This document shows, piece by piece, positions 4,829 through 11,638 of a stretch of 13,741 nt of DNA (positions within the stretch are counted from its first letter, which is position 1; every line of letters starts with the position of its first letter). Where the stretch lies: NCBI GenBank assembly GCA_964521285.1, contig CAZFQS010000049.1:1-13741 (forward strand), read 5' to 3'. Source of the DNA: G020354785 sp964521285 (GTDB taxonomy: Bacteria > Bacteroidota > Bacteroidia > Bacteroidales > UBA10428). A model generated the notes under the pieces. The model was not told where the DNA came from. It worked only from the letters and a program-made list of their open reading frames with translations, and made no database searches. The position numbers and the translations under genes were made by a program.

Positions 4829-7537
4829 ATGAATATGGATTATGATGTTCTTGTAATAGGAGCAGGAGTAGCTGGTCAGGAAGCAGCTCTTAACCTCGCA
4901 AACATGAATTTCAAAGTATTGCTCGTTGAGAAGGATATGTCTATTGGCGGAAAAATGGTTCAATTAAGCAAGGTTTTTCCTACTCTTGACTGTGCCGCAT
5001 GTATTACTACTCCAAAAATGTCAGAAACAGCACGCCATCCTAACATAAAAATAATGACTTACAGCGAGGTACTTGAAATAGAAAAAAATGAGAAAAGCTT
5101 TAATATTAAAGTGCTGAAAAATCCGAGGTATATCAAAGAAGATGCCTGTACAGGATGTCAGGAGTGTGAATACGCGTGTCCGGTAATTATTGAAGATCAA
5201 TATAATTATGGACTGGCGGCAAGGAAAGCAGCTTATATTCCGTTCAATTTAGCAAGCCCAAGAATAGCTTTAATTGAAAGAAAAACTGTATCTGCTCCTT
5301 GTATTAACAAATGTCCGGGAGGAGTCAAATGTTATGGATTTGTATCTCTTGCCAGGGCCGGATTATATGAAGAAGCAATGAGGCTGCATCTTGAAGATGC
5401 ACCAATTCCAGGCAGTCTTGGAAGAGCTTGCTTTGCGCCTTGCGAAGATGAATGTACAAGAAAAGAAATAGACAATCAGGTGTCAATAAGAAGAATAAAA
5501 AGATTTTTCACTGATTACTATTATAAAAAATATCCTGAGCCGGAATTCGGGCCTGTTGAAAAATCACTGGGTAAAAGTATTGCAATAGTAGGTTCTGGTC
5601 CTGCAGGGCTCACTGCAGCTTATTTTCTTGCAAAAAAAGGATATAAAGTAAAAATTTTTGAAGCTGCACCCGAATTAGGTGGTATGTTAAAAATAACAAT
5701 TCCTCTATTCAGACTTCCAAAAGAAATTGTTGACAGGGACATTAAAAATGTTACAGCATTAGGAGTAGAATACGAAACAAACAAAACAATAGATAAATTA
5801 AGAAGGTTAAAAAATGAGGGATTTGATGCTGTTTTTGTTTCTGCCGGAACTCATGAAGCAAGAAAATTTAAAGTTGAAGGTAGTGATCTGGAGGGCATAA
5901 TCGGCTGCCTGGACTTCCTTAGAGATGTGAATTTAGGCAAGGAAATTGATATGAAAGGAAAGACCGTTATGATATGTGGCGGAGGGAATACAGCAGTCGA
6001 TACAGCAAGGGCCGCGATCAGATGTGGAGCTAAGAAGGTGATGATAGTTTATCGTAGAAGCAGAAAAGAAATGCCGTCTTTTGACTGGGAGATCGAAGAA
6101 GCGGAAAGAGAGGGGGTTGAATTTCAGTTTTTAAAAAATCCTGTAAAATTTATTGGAAAAGACGGGAAGATAACAAAAGCTGTATGTATTAAAATGAAAC
6201 TTGGAGAACCTGATGAGAGTGGCAGGCGAAAACCTGTACCAGTTGAAGGTTCTGAACATGAAGTTAATGTTGATATTGTTGTTGAATCTATTGGTTTATA
6301 CCCAACAACATCCCAATTCAAAGATGAACTTGAGGTCAATAAGGATGGAACAATAAAAGTTAATAATGAAACCTTACAAACATCGGTACCTTATATATTT
6401 GCCGGCGGAGACGTTGCAATAGGTCCTTCAACAATAATTGACGCAGTAGGTCAGGGCAAAAGGGGAGCTTTTTATATTGACAGGTTTTTGCAGGGAGAGG
6501 AGCTGGGGGGCGTAGATTTTGATACCAGGTTGCCTGCTGTAAATAAGGAAGAAGTTCTAAAGAGAACTGAGAATACCAGTGTTAAACCACCTGTCAACAA
6601 AAAAGAAAGACCTGTAGAAGAGAGAATAAAAGATTTTACTGAAGTTGAATTAACACTTACTGAAGAAGAAGTCCTATATAGTGCTTCAAGGTGCCTGGAT
6701 TGCGGTAATTGCCGTGAATGCCACCAATGCATTGAAGCCTGCCCTGCAGATGCAATAGATTTTACTCAGAGAAAAGAAGAACTATCTGCTAAGGTTAAAT
6801 CTGTAATTCTTACTCCCGGATTTGAGCTTTTTCCGGCAGGACGTAAAGAAGAATATGGTTATAATAGGTATAAGAATGTGATACATTCCATGGAAATGGA
6901 ACGGCTCCTTGCACCTACAAGACCATTTCATGATGTTCTGAGACCCCTGGATGGCAAAAAACCTGATAATATTGGTTATGTATTATGTACTGGTTCAAGA
7001 GACAAGTCGTTAAATAATCCTGTTTGTTCCCAGATATGTTGTATGTACTCAATTAAGCAGGCACAATTGCTGATGGGTGCTTTGCCTTTAGTTGATATAA
7101 CCATCTATTATATAGATATAAGAGCTTTTGGTAAGGGATTTGATGAATTCTACGAACAGGCTAAAGGCATGGGCGTACAGTTTGTTAAAGGGAAAATTGC
7201 AAAGATTACTGAAAAGGGAGATGAAAGTGGAAATCTTATACTCAGATATGAAGATATTGAAAGTGGTACAGTAAAGGAAACGGAACATGACCTTGTAGTT
7301 TTATCAGTCGGAATACTTCCGAATAATAAAGTGGCTTCATTATTTAAAAACCAGAAATTAGAACTTGATAAATTTAATTATATAAAACAAATAGATGAAT
7401 TATTAAGTCCTGCAAAAACGAGTATTGAAGGTGTATTTATTGCCGGTGGTGCCTCAGGTCCAATGGATATTCCCGATTCAATACTATCGGCAGGAAATGC
7501 TTCTGCTGAGGCAGCAAGTTATATAAGAAGAAAATAA
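4829..7537 (+). CDS. hdrA: HdrA-like flavoprotein with inserted NfnB/GltD-like NAD(P)H module
   Basis: The 902-residue protein is an HdrA flavoprotein split by a second flavoprotein. Residues 1-150 are HdrA/QmoA-like: FAD loop Gly11-Ala-Gly-Val-Ala-Gly16, the HdrA signature Pro-Thr-Leu-Asp-Cys55-Ala-Ala-Cys58, and a [4Fe-4S] motif at Cys107, 110, 113 and 117. Residues about 155-560 are GltD/NfnB-like: cysteines 158, 162, 168, 201, 205 and 209, FAD loop Gly255-Ser-Gly-Pro-Ala-Gly260, a pyridine-nucleotide loop Gly384-Gly-Gly-Asn-Thr-Ala with the Tyr-Arg-Arg-Ser-Arg segment at 408-412, and a closing Gly-Gly-Asp-Val-Ala. Cysteines 622, 625, 628, 631, 634 and 638 form a further iron-sulfur motif. 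Residues 645-902 complete the HdrA flavin domain (Cys720, Cys733, Cys737, Cys738). It lacks the HdrA N-terminal and C-terminal ferredoxin modules. Inferred role: moving electrons between NAD(P)H and the complex. The start is the only sensible one before the FAD loop; a 121-base gap precedes it. Confidence 0.85.
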   Translation: MNMDYDVLVIGAGVAGQEAALNLANMNFKVLLVEKDMSIGGKMVQLSKVFPTLDCAACITTPKMSETARHPNIKIMTYSEVLEIEKNEKSFNIKVLKNPRYIKEDACTGCQECEYACPVIIEDQYNYGLAARKAAYIPFNLASPRIALIERKTVSAPCINKCPGGVKCYGFVSLARAGLYEEAMRLHLEDAPIPGSLGRACFAPCEDECTRKEIDNQVSIRRIKRFFTDYYYKKYPEPEFGPVEKSLGKSIAIVGSGPAGLTAAYFLAKKGYKVKIFEAAPELGGMLKITIPLFRLPKEIVDRDIKNVTALGVEYETNKTIDKLRRLKNEGFDAVFVSAGTHEARKFKVEGSDLEGIIGCLDFLRDVNLGKEIDMKGKTVMICGGGNTAVDTARAAIRCGAKKVMIVYRRSRKEMPSFDWEIEEAEREGVEFQFLKNPVKFIGKDGKITKAVCIKMKLGEPDESGRRKPVPVEGSEHEVNVDIVVESIGLYPTTSQFKDELEVNKDGTIKVNNETLQTSVPYIFAGGDVAIGPSTIIDAVGQGKRGAFYIDRFLQGEELGGVDFDTRLPAVNKEEVLKRTENTSVKPPVNKKERPVEERIKDFTEVELTLTEEEVLYSASRCLDCGNCRECHQCIEACPADAIDFTQRKEELSAKVKSVILTPGFELFPAGRKEEYGYNRYKNVIHSMEMERLLAPTRPFHDVLRPLDGKKPDNIGYVLCTGSRDKSLNNPVCSQICCMYSIKQAQLLMGALPLVDITIYYIDIRAFGKGFDEFYEQAKGMGVQFVKGKIAKITEKGDESGNLILRYEDIESGTVKETEHDLVVLSVGILPNNKVASLFKNQKLELDKFNYIKQIDELLSPAKTSIEGVFIAGGASGPMDIPDSILSAGNASAEAASYIRRK

Positions 7538-7552
7538 ACAATAATACTTACT

Positions 7553-9772
7553 ATGCAAAAAGAGAAAATAGGAGTATATATCTGCCACTGCGGTGGTAAC
7601 ATATCAGATTATGTTGATGTTGATCAGGTAAGAGAAGCAGTAAAGGATGAACCAGGAGTAATTATTACTAAAACCTTGATGTTTACATGTTCTGATTCTG
7701 CACAAAAAGAAATGAGTGAAGATATAAGATTAAAAAATCTTGATGCCATTGTTGTGGCCTCCTGTTCACCAAAACTTCATTTATATACTTTCAGAAATGT
7801 CGCTGAAAGATCAGGGCTAAATCCATATAATTATGTCCAATGTAACATACGTGAACAATGTTCATGGGCACACAGTGATAAACCTGAAGAAGGCACAGAG
7901 AAAGCTATACGATTATTAAGAGCAGCTATAGGAAAAGTTAGGTATTCTGAAGCTATTGCTTCCATTAAAATTTCAGCACTAAATTCAGTATTAATAATAG
8001 GAGCAGGAGTTTCAGGGATGAGGGCAGCTATTGAACTTGCAGATATGGGAACTGAAGTATTTCTGATTGAAAAAAGCCATTTTGTTGGTGGCAGGGCAGC
8101 TCAAATAGGTGACTTGTTTTCTACTAATGAAAAAGGGAAAGAAATAATCAGTAAGCTCTATAATGAGATTAAGAAAAGAGAAAAGATTACGCTTTTTACT
8201 GGAGGAGAATTGGAATCTATATCAGGCAGTGTCGGTAATCTTCAGGTAAAAATAAAACTGAGTCCAAGATATATTATACCAGGCTGTGATAAGAATAAAT
8301 TAAAAGATGCAATTAACAAATGTGCTGATGAAATTCCTGATGAATTTAATTTTAATCTGACAAAAAGAAAAGCCATATATAAGAATTATGAAGAAGCACT
8401 TCCTGATATCCATGTAATTGATAAAAAGTCATTTAGTCCGGGTGAAGACTTTCTTAAAACCTACAAAGACTGTATTGCTCTTAACCAGAAAACCGAAATT
8501 CTCAATCTTGATATAGGAGCAGTAATTCTCTGTACAGGTTTTGATCCTTATGAACCCAGAGAAGATGAATATGGATACAAACAAATTGATAATGTAATAA
8601 CACTCCAACAGTTTAAAAGAATTGTGGAATTAAACAATAACAATAAGTTAGTATATAATGGAAAGGATATAAAGAATATTGCTTTTATATATTGTGTGGG
8701 AAGCCGGCAGGTTAATGGAGATAATAAATACTGTTCACGTTTTTGTTGCACAGCCGCTATTCATACATCCCTTATTATTAATAAGAAATATCAGGATATA
8801 AAAAGTTTTCATTTATTCAGAGATATTAGAACATATGGTAAACAGGAAGAGTTATATGATGAAGCATCCAAACAAGGTGATATATTCCTTAAATTTGATG
8901 CAGAAGAACCGCCAATTGTTGAAAGAAACGGTGAATATACTACTGTAAAAATCAAAGACATACTTTCTGAAAGGGAAGAGATTGAGATGGATACTGACTT
9001 AATTGTACTTGTTACGGGTATGGTCCCTGGAAAAGATAATGAAAAGATTGCAAGTATTGTAAAGGCACCTATTGGACGTGATAATTTTTTTAATGAAGTA
9101 CATCCGAAGCTGAGACCTGTTGAAACTGTTATTGATGGAATATATATTGCCGGGACCTGCCAGGGTCCGAAAAATATAACCGAATCAGTAAAATCTTCTC
9201 TTTCAGCATCTGCTAAAGCTCATTCTTTATTAAGTAAAGGAGAAATAGAACTTGAACCTATAGTCGCAAAAATTAATGAAAATGTCTGTGAATGGTGCAA
9301 CAAGTGCTCAGAGGTATGTGACTATGATGCCATTGTTAAGACAGAATATAAAGGGAAAACGATAGCAACTGTAAACCAGGTTGTATGTAAAGGTGGTGGT
9401 ATGTGTGTGTCGGTTTGTCCTGTTGATGCTATTGATCTCGCGTGTTACACAAATAAAGAAATAGAATCAATGATTGATATGATGACTAAAGAGATAGTTA
9501 TGAAAGAAAAGAAGGAAGAAGAGGCCCAACCATCAGGTGAAGAGGCTATCACAGAAAAATCCGATGAGAAAATGAAAGAATTACCAGAAGTCTGGAAAAG
9601 TATTTTAAAAACACTTGAAACAGAACAAAAAAATATACCTCAGATTGCCAAAGATTTAAATCTTCCTTTACCTGTGGTTACTTACAATCTCATGACCCTG
9701 GTAAAATACGGGTATATCAATCCCGGTGAAATGGACGATAAGGATGAGTATTATTTTTATAATTTAAAATAA
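7553..9772 (+). CDS. hdrA: HdrA-like flavoprotein with C-terminal ferredoxin and winged-helix-like domain
   Basis: This 739-residue second HdrA starts 15 bases after the first. Order: HdrA N-terminal iron-sulfur domain (about 1-135; Val-Tyr-Ile-Cys11-His-Cys13-Gly-Gly, Cys71, Cys97, Cys103), flavin domain with Gly150-Ala-Gly-Val-Ser-Gly155, the place of the inserted ferredoxin (about 238-310), the rest of the flavin domain with Cys381-Val-Gly-Ser and Cys394-x3-Cys398-Cys399, a C-terminal ferredoxin (Cys579, 582, 585, 589 and Cys612, 618, 622), a charged Glu/Lys-rich linker (about 648-676), and a winged-helix-like tail (about 677-739). The inserted ferredoxin keeps family residues such as Pro-Arg-Tyr and Arg-Lys-Ala-Ile-Tyr but has lost its CxxCxxCxxxCP motif. 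The second C-terminal cluster reads Cys-Lys-Gly-Gly-Gly-Met-Cys, with Gly where the second ligand is expected. The likely role is the QmoB- or HdrA-like partner of the preceding protein. Confidence 0.85.
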   Translation: MQKEKIGVYICHCGGNISDYVDVDQVREAVKDEPGVIITKTLMFTCSDSAQKEMSEDIRLKNLDAIVVASCSPKLHLYTFRNVAERSGLNPYNYVQCNIREQCSWAHSDKPEEGTEKAIRLLRAAIGKVRYSEAIASIKISALNSVLIIGAGVSGMRAAIELADMGTEVFLIEKSHFVGGRAAQIGDLFSTNEKGKEIISKLYNEIKKREKITLFTGGELESISGSVGNLQVKIKLSPRYIIPGCDKNKLKDAINKCADEIPDEFNFNLTKRKAIYKNYEEALPDIHVIDKKSFSPGEDFLKTYKDCIALNQKTEILNLDIGAVILCTGFDPYEPREDEYGYKQIDNVITLQQFKRIVELNNNNKLVYNGKDIKNIAFIYCVGSRQVNGDNKYCSRFCCTAAIHTSLIINKKYQDIKSFHLFRDIRTYGKQEELYDEASKQGDIFLKFDAEEPPIVERNGEYTTVKIKDILSEREEIEMDTDLIVLVTGMVPGKDNEKIASIVKAPIGRDNFFNEVHPKLRPVETVIDGIYIAGTCQGPKNITESVKSSLSASAKAHSLLSKGEIELEPIVAKINENVCEWCNKCSEVCDYDAIVKTEYKGKTIATVNQVVCKGGGMCVSVCPVDAIDLACYTNKEIESMIDMMTKEIVMKEKKEEEAQPSGEEAITEKSDEKMKELPEVWKSILKTLETEQKNIPQIAKDLNLPLPVVTYNLMTLVKYGYINPGEMDDKDEYYFYNLK

Positions 9773-9778
9773 TAAGTA

Positions 9779-10936
9779 ATGTTCAAACTAAATCCGGAAT
9801 TTTCAACAGAGTTATCAAAATTTGGGGCGGTCGATATTAATGCATGTTATAATTGTGGGAATTGCACGGCAATATGCCCTCTTTCAGACGAAGACAATTC
9901 ATTTCCGAGAAAAATGGTAAGGGCAAGTGTATTGGGACTGGAAGATAAAATAAAAATCTCCGTAGATCCGTGGTTATGTTATTACTGCGGAGAATGCAGT
10001 ACAACATGTCCGCGTGAAGCAAATCCGGGAGAACTAATGATGTCATTGAGGCGTTATCTTATTTCAAAATATGACTGGACCGGACTTTCAAAAAAGTTCT
10101 ATACTTCTAAAATCTGGGAATTCGGGGCGATCTTTTTGCTGGCAGGACTTGTATTTTTTCTTTTTGCATTATTGAATGGCATTCCTACGAGTACTGATAA
10201 AGTTTTGCTTAATGAACTGGCACCATGGCAGATAGTTGAAATAGGTGACTGGACAATGGCTGCTTTACTCGCCGGATTACTCATTTCCTTTATATTCAAT
10301 ATGTATCTGAAAGTCATTATAAAAGACAAAAATATTAAAATACCATTAAAACTGTATTTTACTGAATTTTGGGCACTTATTTTTCATTTTTCTTCTCAAT
10401 GGAGGTTCTCTGATTGCGAAACAAAAGTTAATGTATTCTGGAAGAATATTCTTAAAGGGAAATACAACTACTGGATAATGCACTGGCTCCTTATGTCCGG
10501 TTATGTGGTATTATTTATAATGATAGTTGGTTTTTTGGGATGGTTTCAGACAGATAAAATTCATCCATGGTGGCATCCCCAGAGATTATTAGGCTATTAT
10601 GCCACTTTCGGATTGATCTTTGGGACTATTTATTTTATAATTCGTCGGTATAAAAAAGACAGAGAAAACACTAAATATTCTCATATAACTGACTGGACTT
10701 TTGTGGCACTATTATTAATGACAGCTGTTTCAGGAATCCTGATGCATATATTCAGGGTTAGCCAATTACCGGTACTACTAACATATTATATGTATGTAGT
10801 TCACTTAATGATTGTTGTACCAATGTTAATGATAGAAGTGCCATTCTCAAAATGGTCGCACCTTGCTTACAGACCCTTTGCAATATATTTTGACAATTTG
10901 AAGAAATCAGCCAGCAAGCTAAAAAGTAAGAGCTAA
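9779..10936 (+). CDS. qmoC: QmoC-like HdrC-HdrE fusion, membrane quinone-interacting subunit
   Basis: The 385-residue protein joins a HdrC-like iron-sulfur domain to a NarI/HdrE-like cytochrome b membrane domain, the layout and approximate length of QmoC. Two [4Fe-4S] motifs are Cys23, 26, 29, 33 and Cys67, 70, 73, 77. About six hydrophobic segments follow, near 113-133, 157-180, 233-256, 269-288, 305-325 and 335-354. Histidines in or near helices (His203, His235, His302, His323, His342) are candidate heme b ligands. Family knowledge: QmoC anchors the Qmo complex and exchanges electrons with menaquinone. Here it would link the two HdrA chains to the quinone pool. It begins 6 bases after the second hdrA, without a Shine-Dalgarno. 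HdrB-type CCG domains are absent. DsrK/DsrM-like or plain HdrDE-type relatives are less likely because of the fused layout. Confidence 0.85.
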   Translation: MFKLNPEFSTELSKFGAVDINACYNCGNCTAICPLSDEDNSFPRKMVRASVLGLEDKIKISVDPWLCYYCGECSTTCPREANPGELMMSLRRYLISKYDWTGLSKKFYTSKIWEFGAIFLLAGLVFFLFALLNGIPTSTDKVLLNELAPWQIVEIGDWTMAALLAGLLISFIFNMYLKVIIKDKNIKIPLKLYFTEFWALIFHFSSQWRFSDCETKVNVFWKNILKGKYNYWIMHWLLMSGYVVLFIMIVGFLGWFQTDKIHPWWHPQRLLGYYATFGLIFGTIYFIIRRYKKDRENTKYSHITDWTFVALLLMTAVSGILMHIFRVSQLPVLLTYYMYVVHLMIVVPMLMIEVPFSKWSHLAYRPFAIYFDNLKKSASKLKSKS

Positions 10937-10987
10937 CATTTATATTTTTTATGTAATATTCAAAACTTTCATAAAGTCTTTATAAAT

Positions 10988-11331
10988 ATGCTGCTTACAA
11001 ATCTTAAACATATAGAATCAGTCAGTGAATATGAGAAGTTCATTAAAGAAAACAGTAATGTAATGATATGCTGTGGACGAATGGCCCCATGTGTACCCCT
11101 GTATATAAGATTATGGAAATACTTGAGAAAAAATATTTGCATGTTAAATTTGCCGACATGGACTTTGACAATCCTGATGCCTATATTATAACTATGTCAC
11201 CGGCATGTAAAGGCTTTATGGGATTGCCTTTTACACTATATTACAAAAAGGGTAAAATTGTTGAAGCTACCAGCAGTATTCAAACAAAAGATCAAATCAA
11301 AGCTATTCTTGATACTGAATTTCCCTTATAA
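10988..11331 (+). pseudogene. Thioredoxin-fold protein split by a one-base frameshift
   Basis: Two overlapping frames together make one thioredoxin-like protein. The first, from the ATG at 10988, gives a start helix (Glu-Ser-Val-Ser-Glu-Tyr-Glu-Lys-Phe) and the strand Asn-Val-Met-Ile-Cys-Cys-Gly-Arg-Met. The second, one base back and open from 11068 to the TAA at 11329, gives Gly-Pro-Met-Cys-Thr-Pro-Val-Tyr, a helix, Phe-Ala-Asp-Met-Asp-Phe-Asp, the cis-proline motif Gly-Leu-Pro-Phe-Thr and a final helix. One extra G beside the GG at 11083-11084 would restore a continuous 114-residue protein. Either the base was lost in the genome or it is a sequencing or assembly error; the good conservation of both halves favours error or very recent loss. 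The restored active site reads Met-Gly-Pro-Met-Cys, so the usual first cysteine is missing. It lies 51 bases after qmoC and probably belongs to the same operon. Confidence 0.72.
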
Positions 11332-11385
11332 AAGAGGTTCTTGTTTCTATATTGAAATATTCGTTAAAAGTCTTTCCGGAAGAAA

Positions 11386-11520
11386 TTATTTATTACCTGT
11401 ATATTGTTTAATCAAATTTAAGGTATGAGTCAGGAGCTCTGTTCCCCCGTAATTACCATGCCCTGGAATAACTATTTGAGCATCTCTGTATCTGTTTATT
11501 AATGAATATTTTACAGGGAC
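11386..11520 (-). pseudogene. Remnant of a subclass B1 metallo-beta-lactamase, C-terminal end only
   Basis: Read on the minus strand, this stretch encodes 44 codons before a TAA. It contains Asp-Ala-Gln-Ile-Val-Ile-Pro-Gly-His-Gly, then Tyr-Gly-Gly-Thr-Glu-Leu-Leu and His-Thr, then Ile-Lys-Gln-Tyr. This is the C-terminal signature of subclass B1 enzymes of the CcrA type, in which the His of Pro-Gly-His-Gly is the last zinc ligand. Two stop codons lie directly upstream in frame, and I could not recover the catalytic HxHxD part in any frame nearer the window's lipoprotein gene. It is therefore a truncated remnant with no expected activity. Confidence 0.65.
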
Positions 11521-11581
11521 TTATTAAATACATTAACATCAAAAATAACGAACTTGTGTTCAATATGCTAAAGATTTTCTT

Positions 11582-11589
11582 TATTTTTG
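11582..11589 (+). promoter_or_regulatory. Candidate Bacteroidota-type promoter element (TAnnTTTG)
   Basis: TATTTTTG matches the -7 consensus TAnnTTTG of Bacteroidota housekeeping promoters and lies 49 bases before the GTG start of the lipoprotein gene. A TTG at 11554-11556 is a possible -33 element, but the spacing of about 25 bases is long. The motif is short and the region AT-rich, so a chance match is possible. Confidence 0.4.
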
Positions 11590-11638
11590 TATACTACAAG
11601 CTATAAATAACTTAAAAGGAAAACAAACTCTCAATCCT

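Larger units (their letters stand above)
11332..11638. other. Intergenic region of about 307 bases between the Hdr operon and the envelope operon
   Basis: No intact gene is seen. Its middle holds a decayed metallo-beta-lactamase fragment on the minus strand (11386-11520), and the last 60 bases hold a candidate Bacteroidota-type promoter for the downstream lipoprotein gene. No convincing hairpin-plus-T-run terminator was found after the thioredoxin-like gene. Confidence 0.6.

Noticed and set aside
6124..7288. Several minus-strand frames inside the first hdrA gene
   Set aside because: They mirror the coding frame of a strongly conserved protein and have no domain features or start signals.
3575..10936. 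The Hdr/Qmo genes as evidence for a sulfate-reducing Desulfobacterota genome
   Set aside because: The flanking genes (SprB/FISUMP lipoprotein, Bacteroidota-type lipoproteins and promoter motif) point to Bacteroidota, and no sulfate-reduction genes are present.
11076..11092. Programmed -1 frameshifting in the thioredoxin-like gene
   Set aside because: The bases ATGGCCCCA do not form an X-XXY-YYZ slippery heptamer and slipping would leave poor codon pairing; a lost base explains it better.
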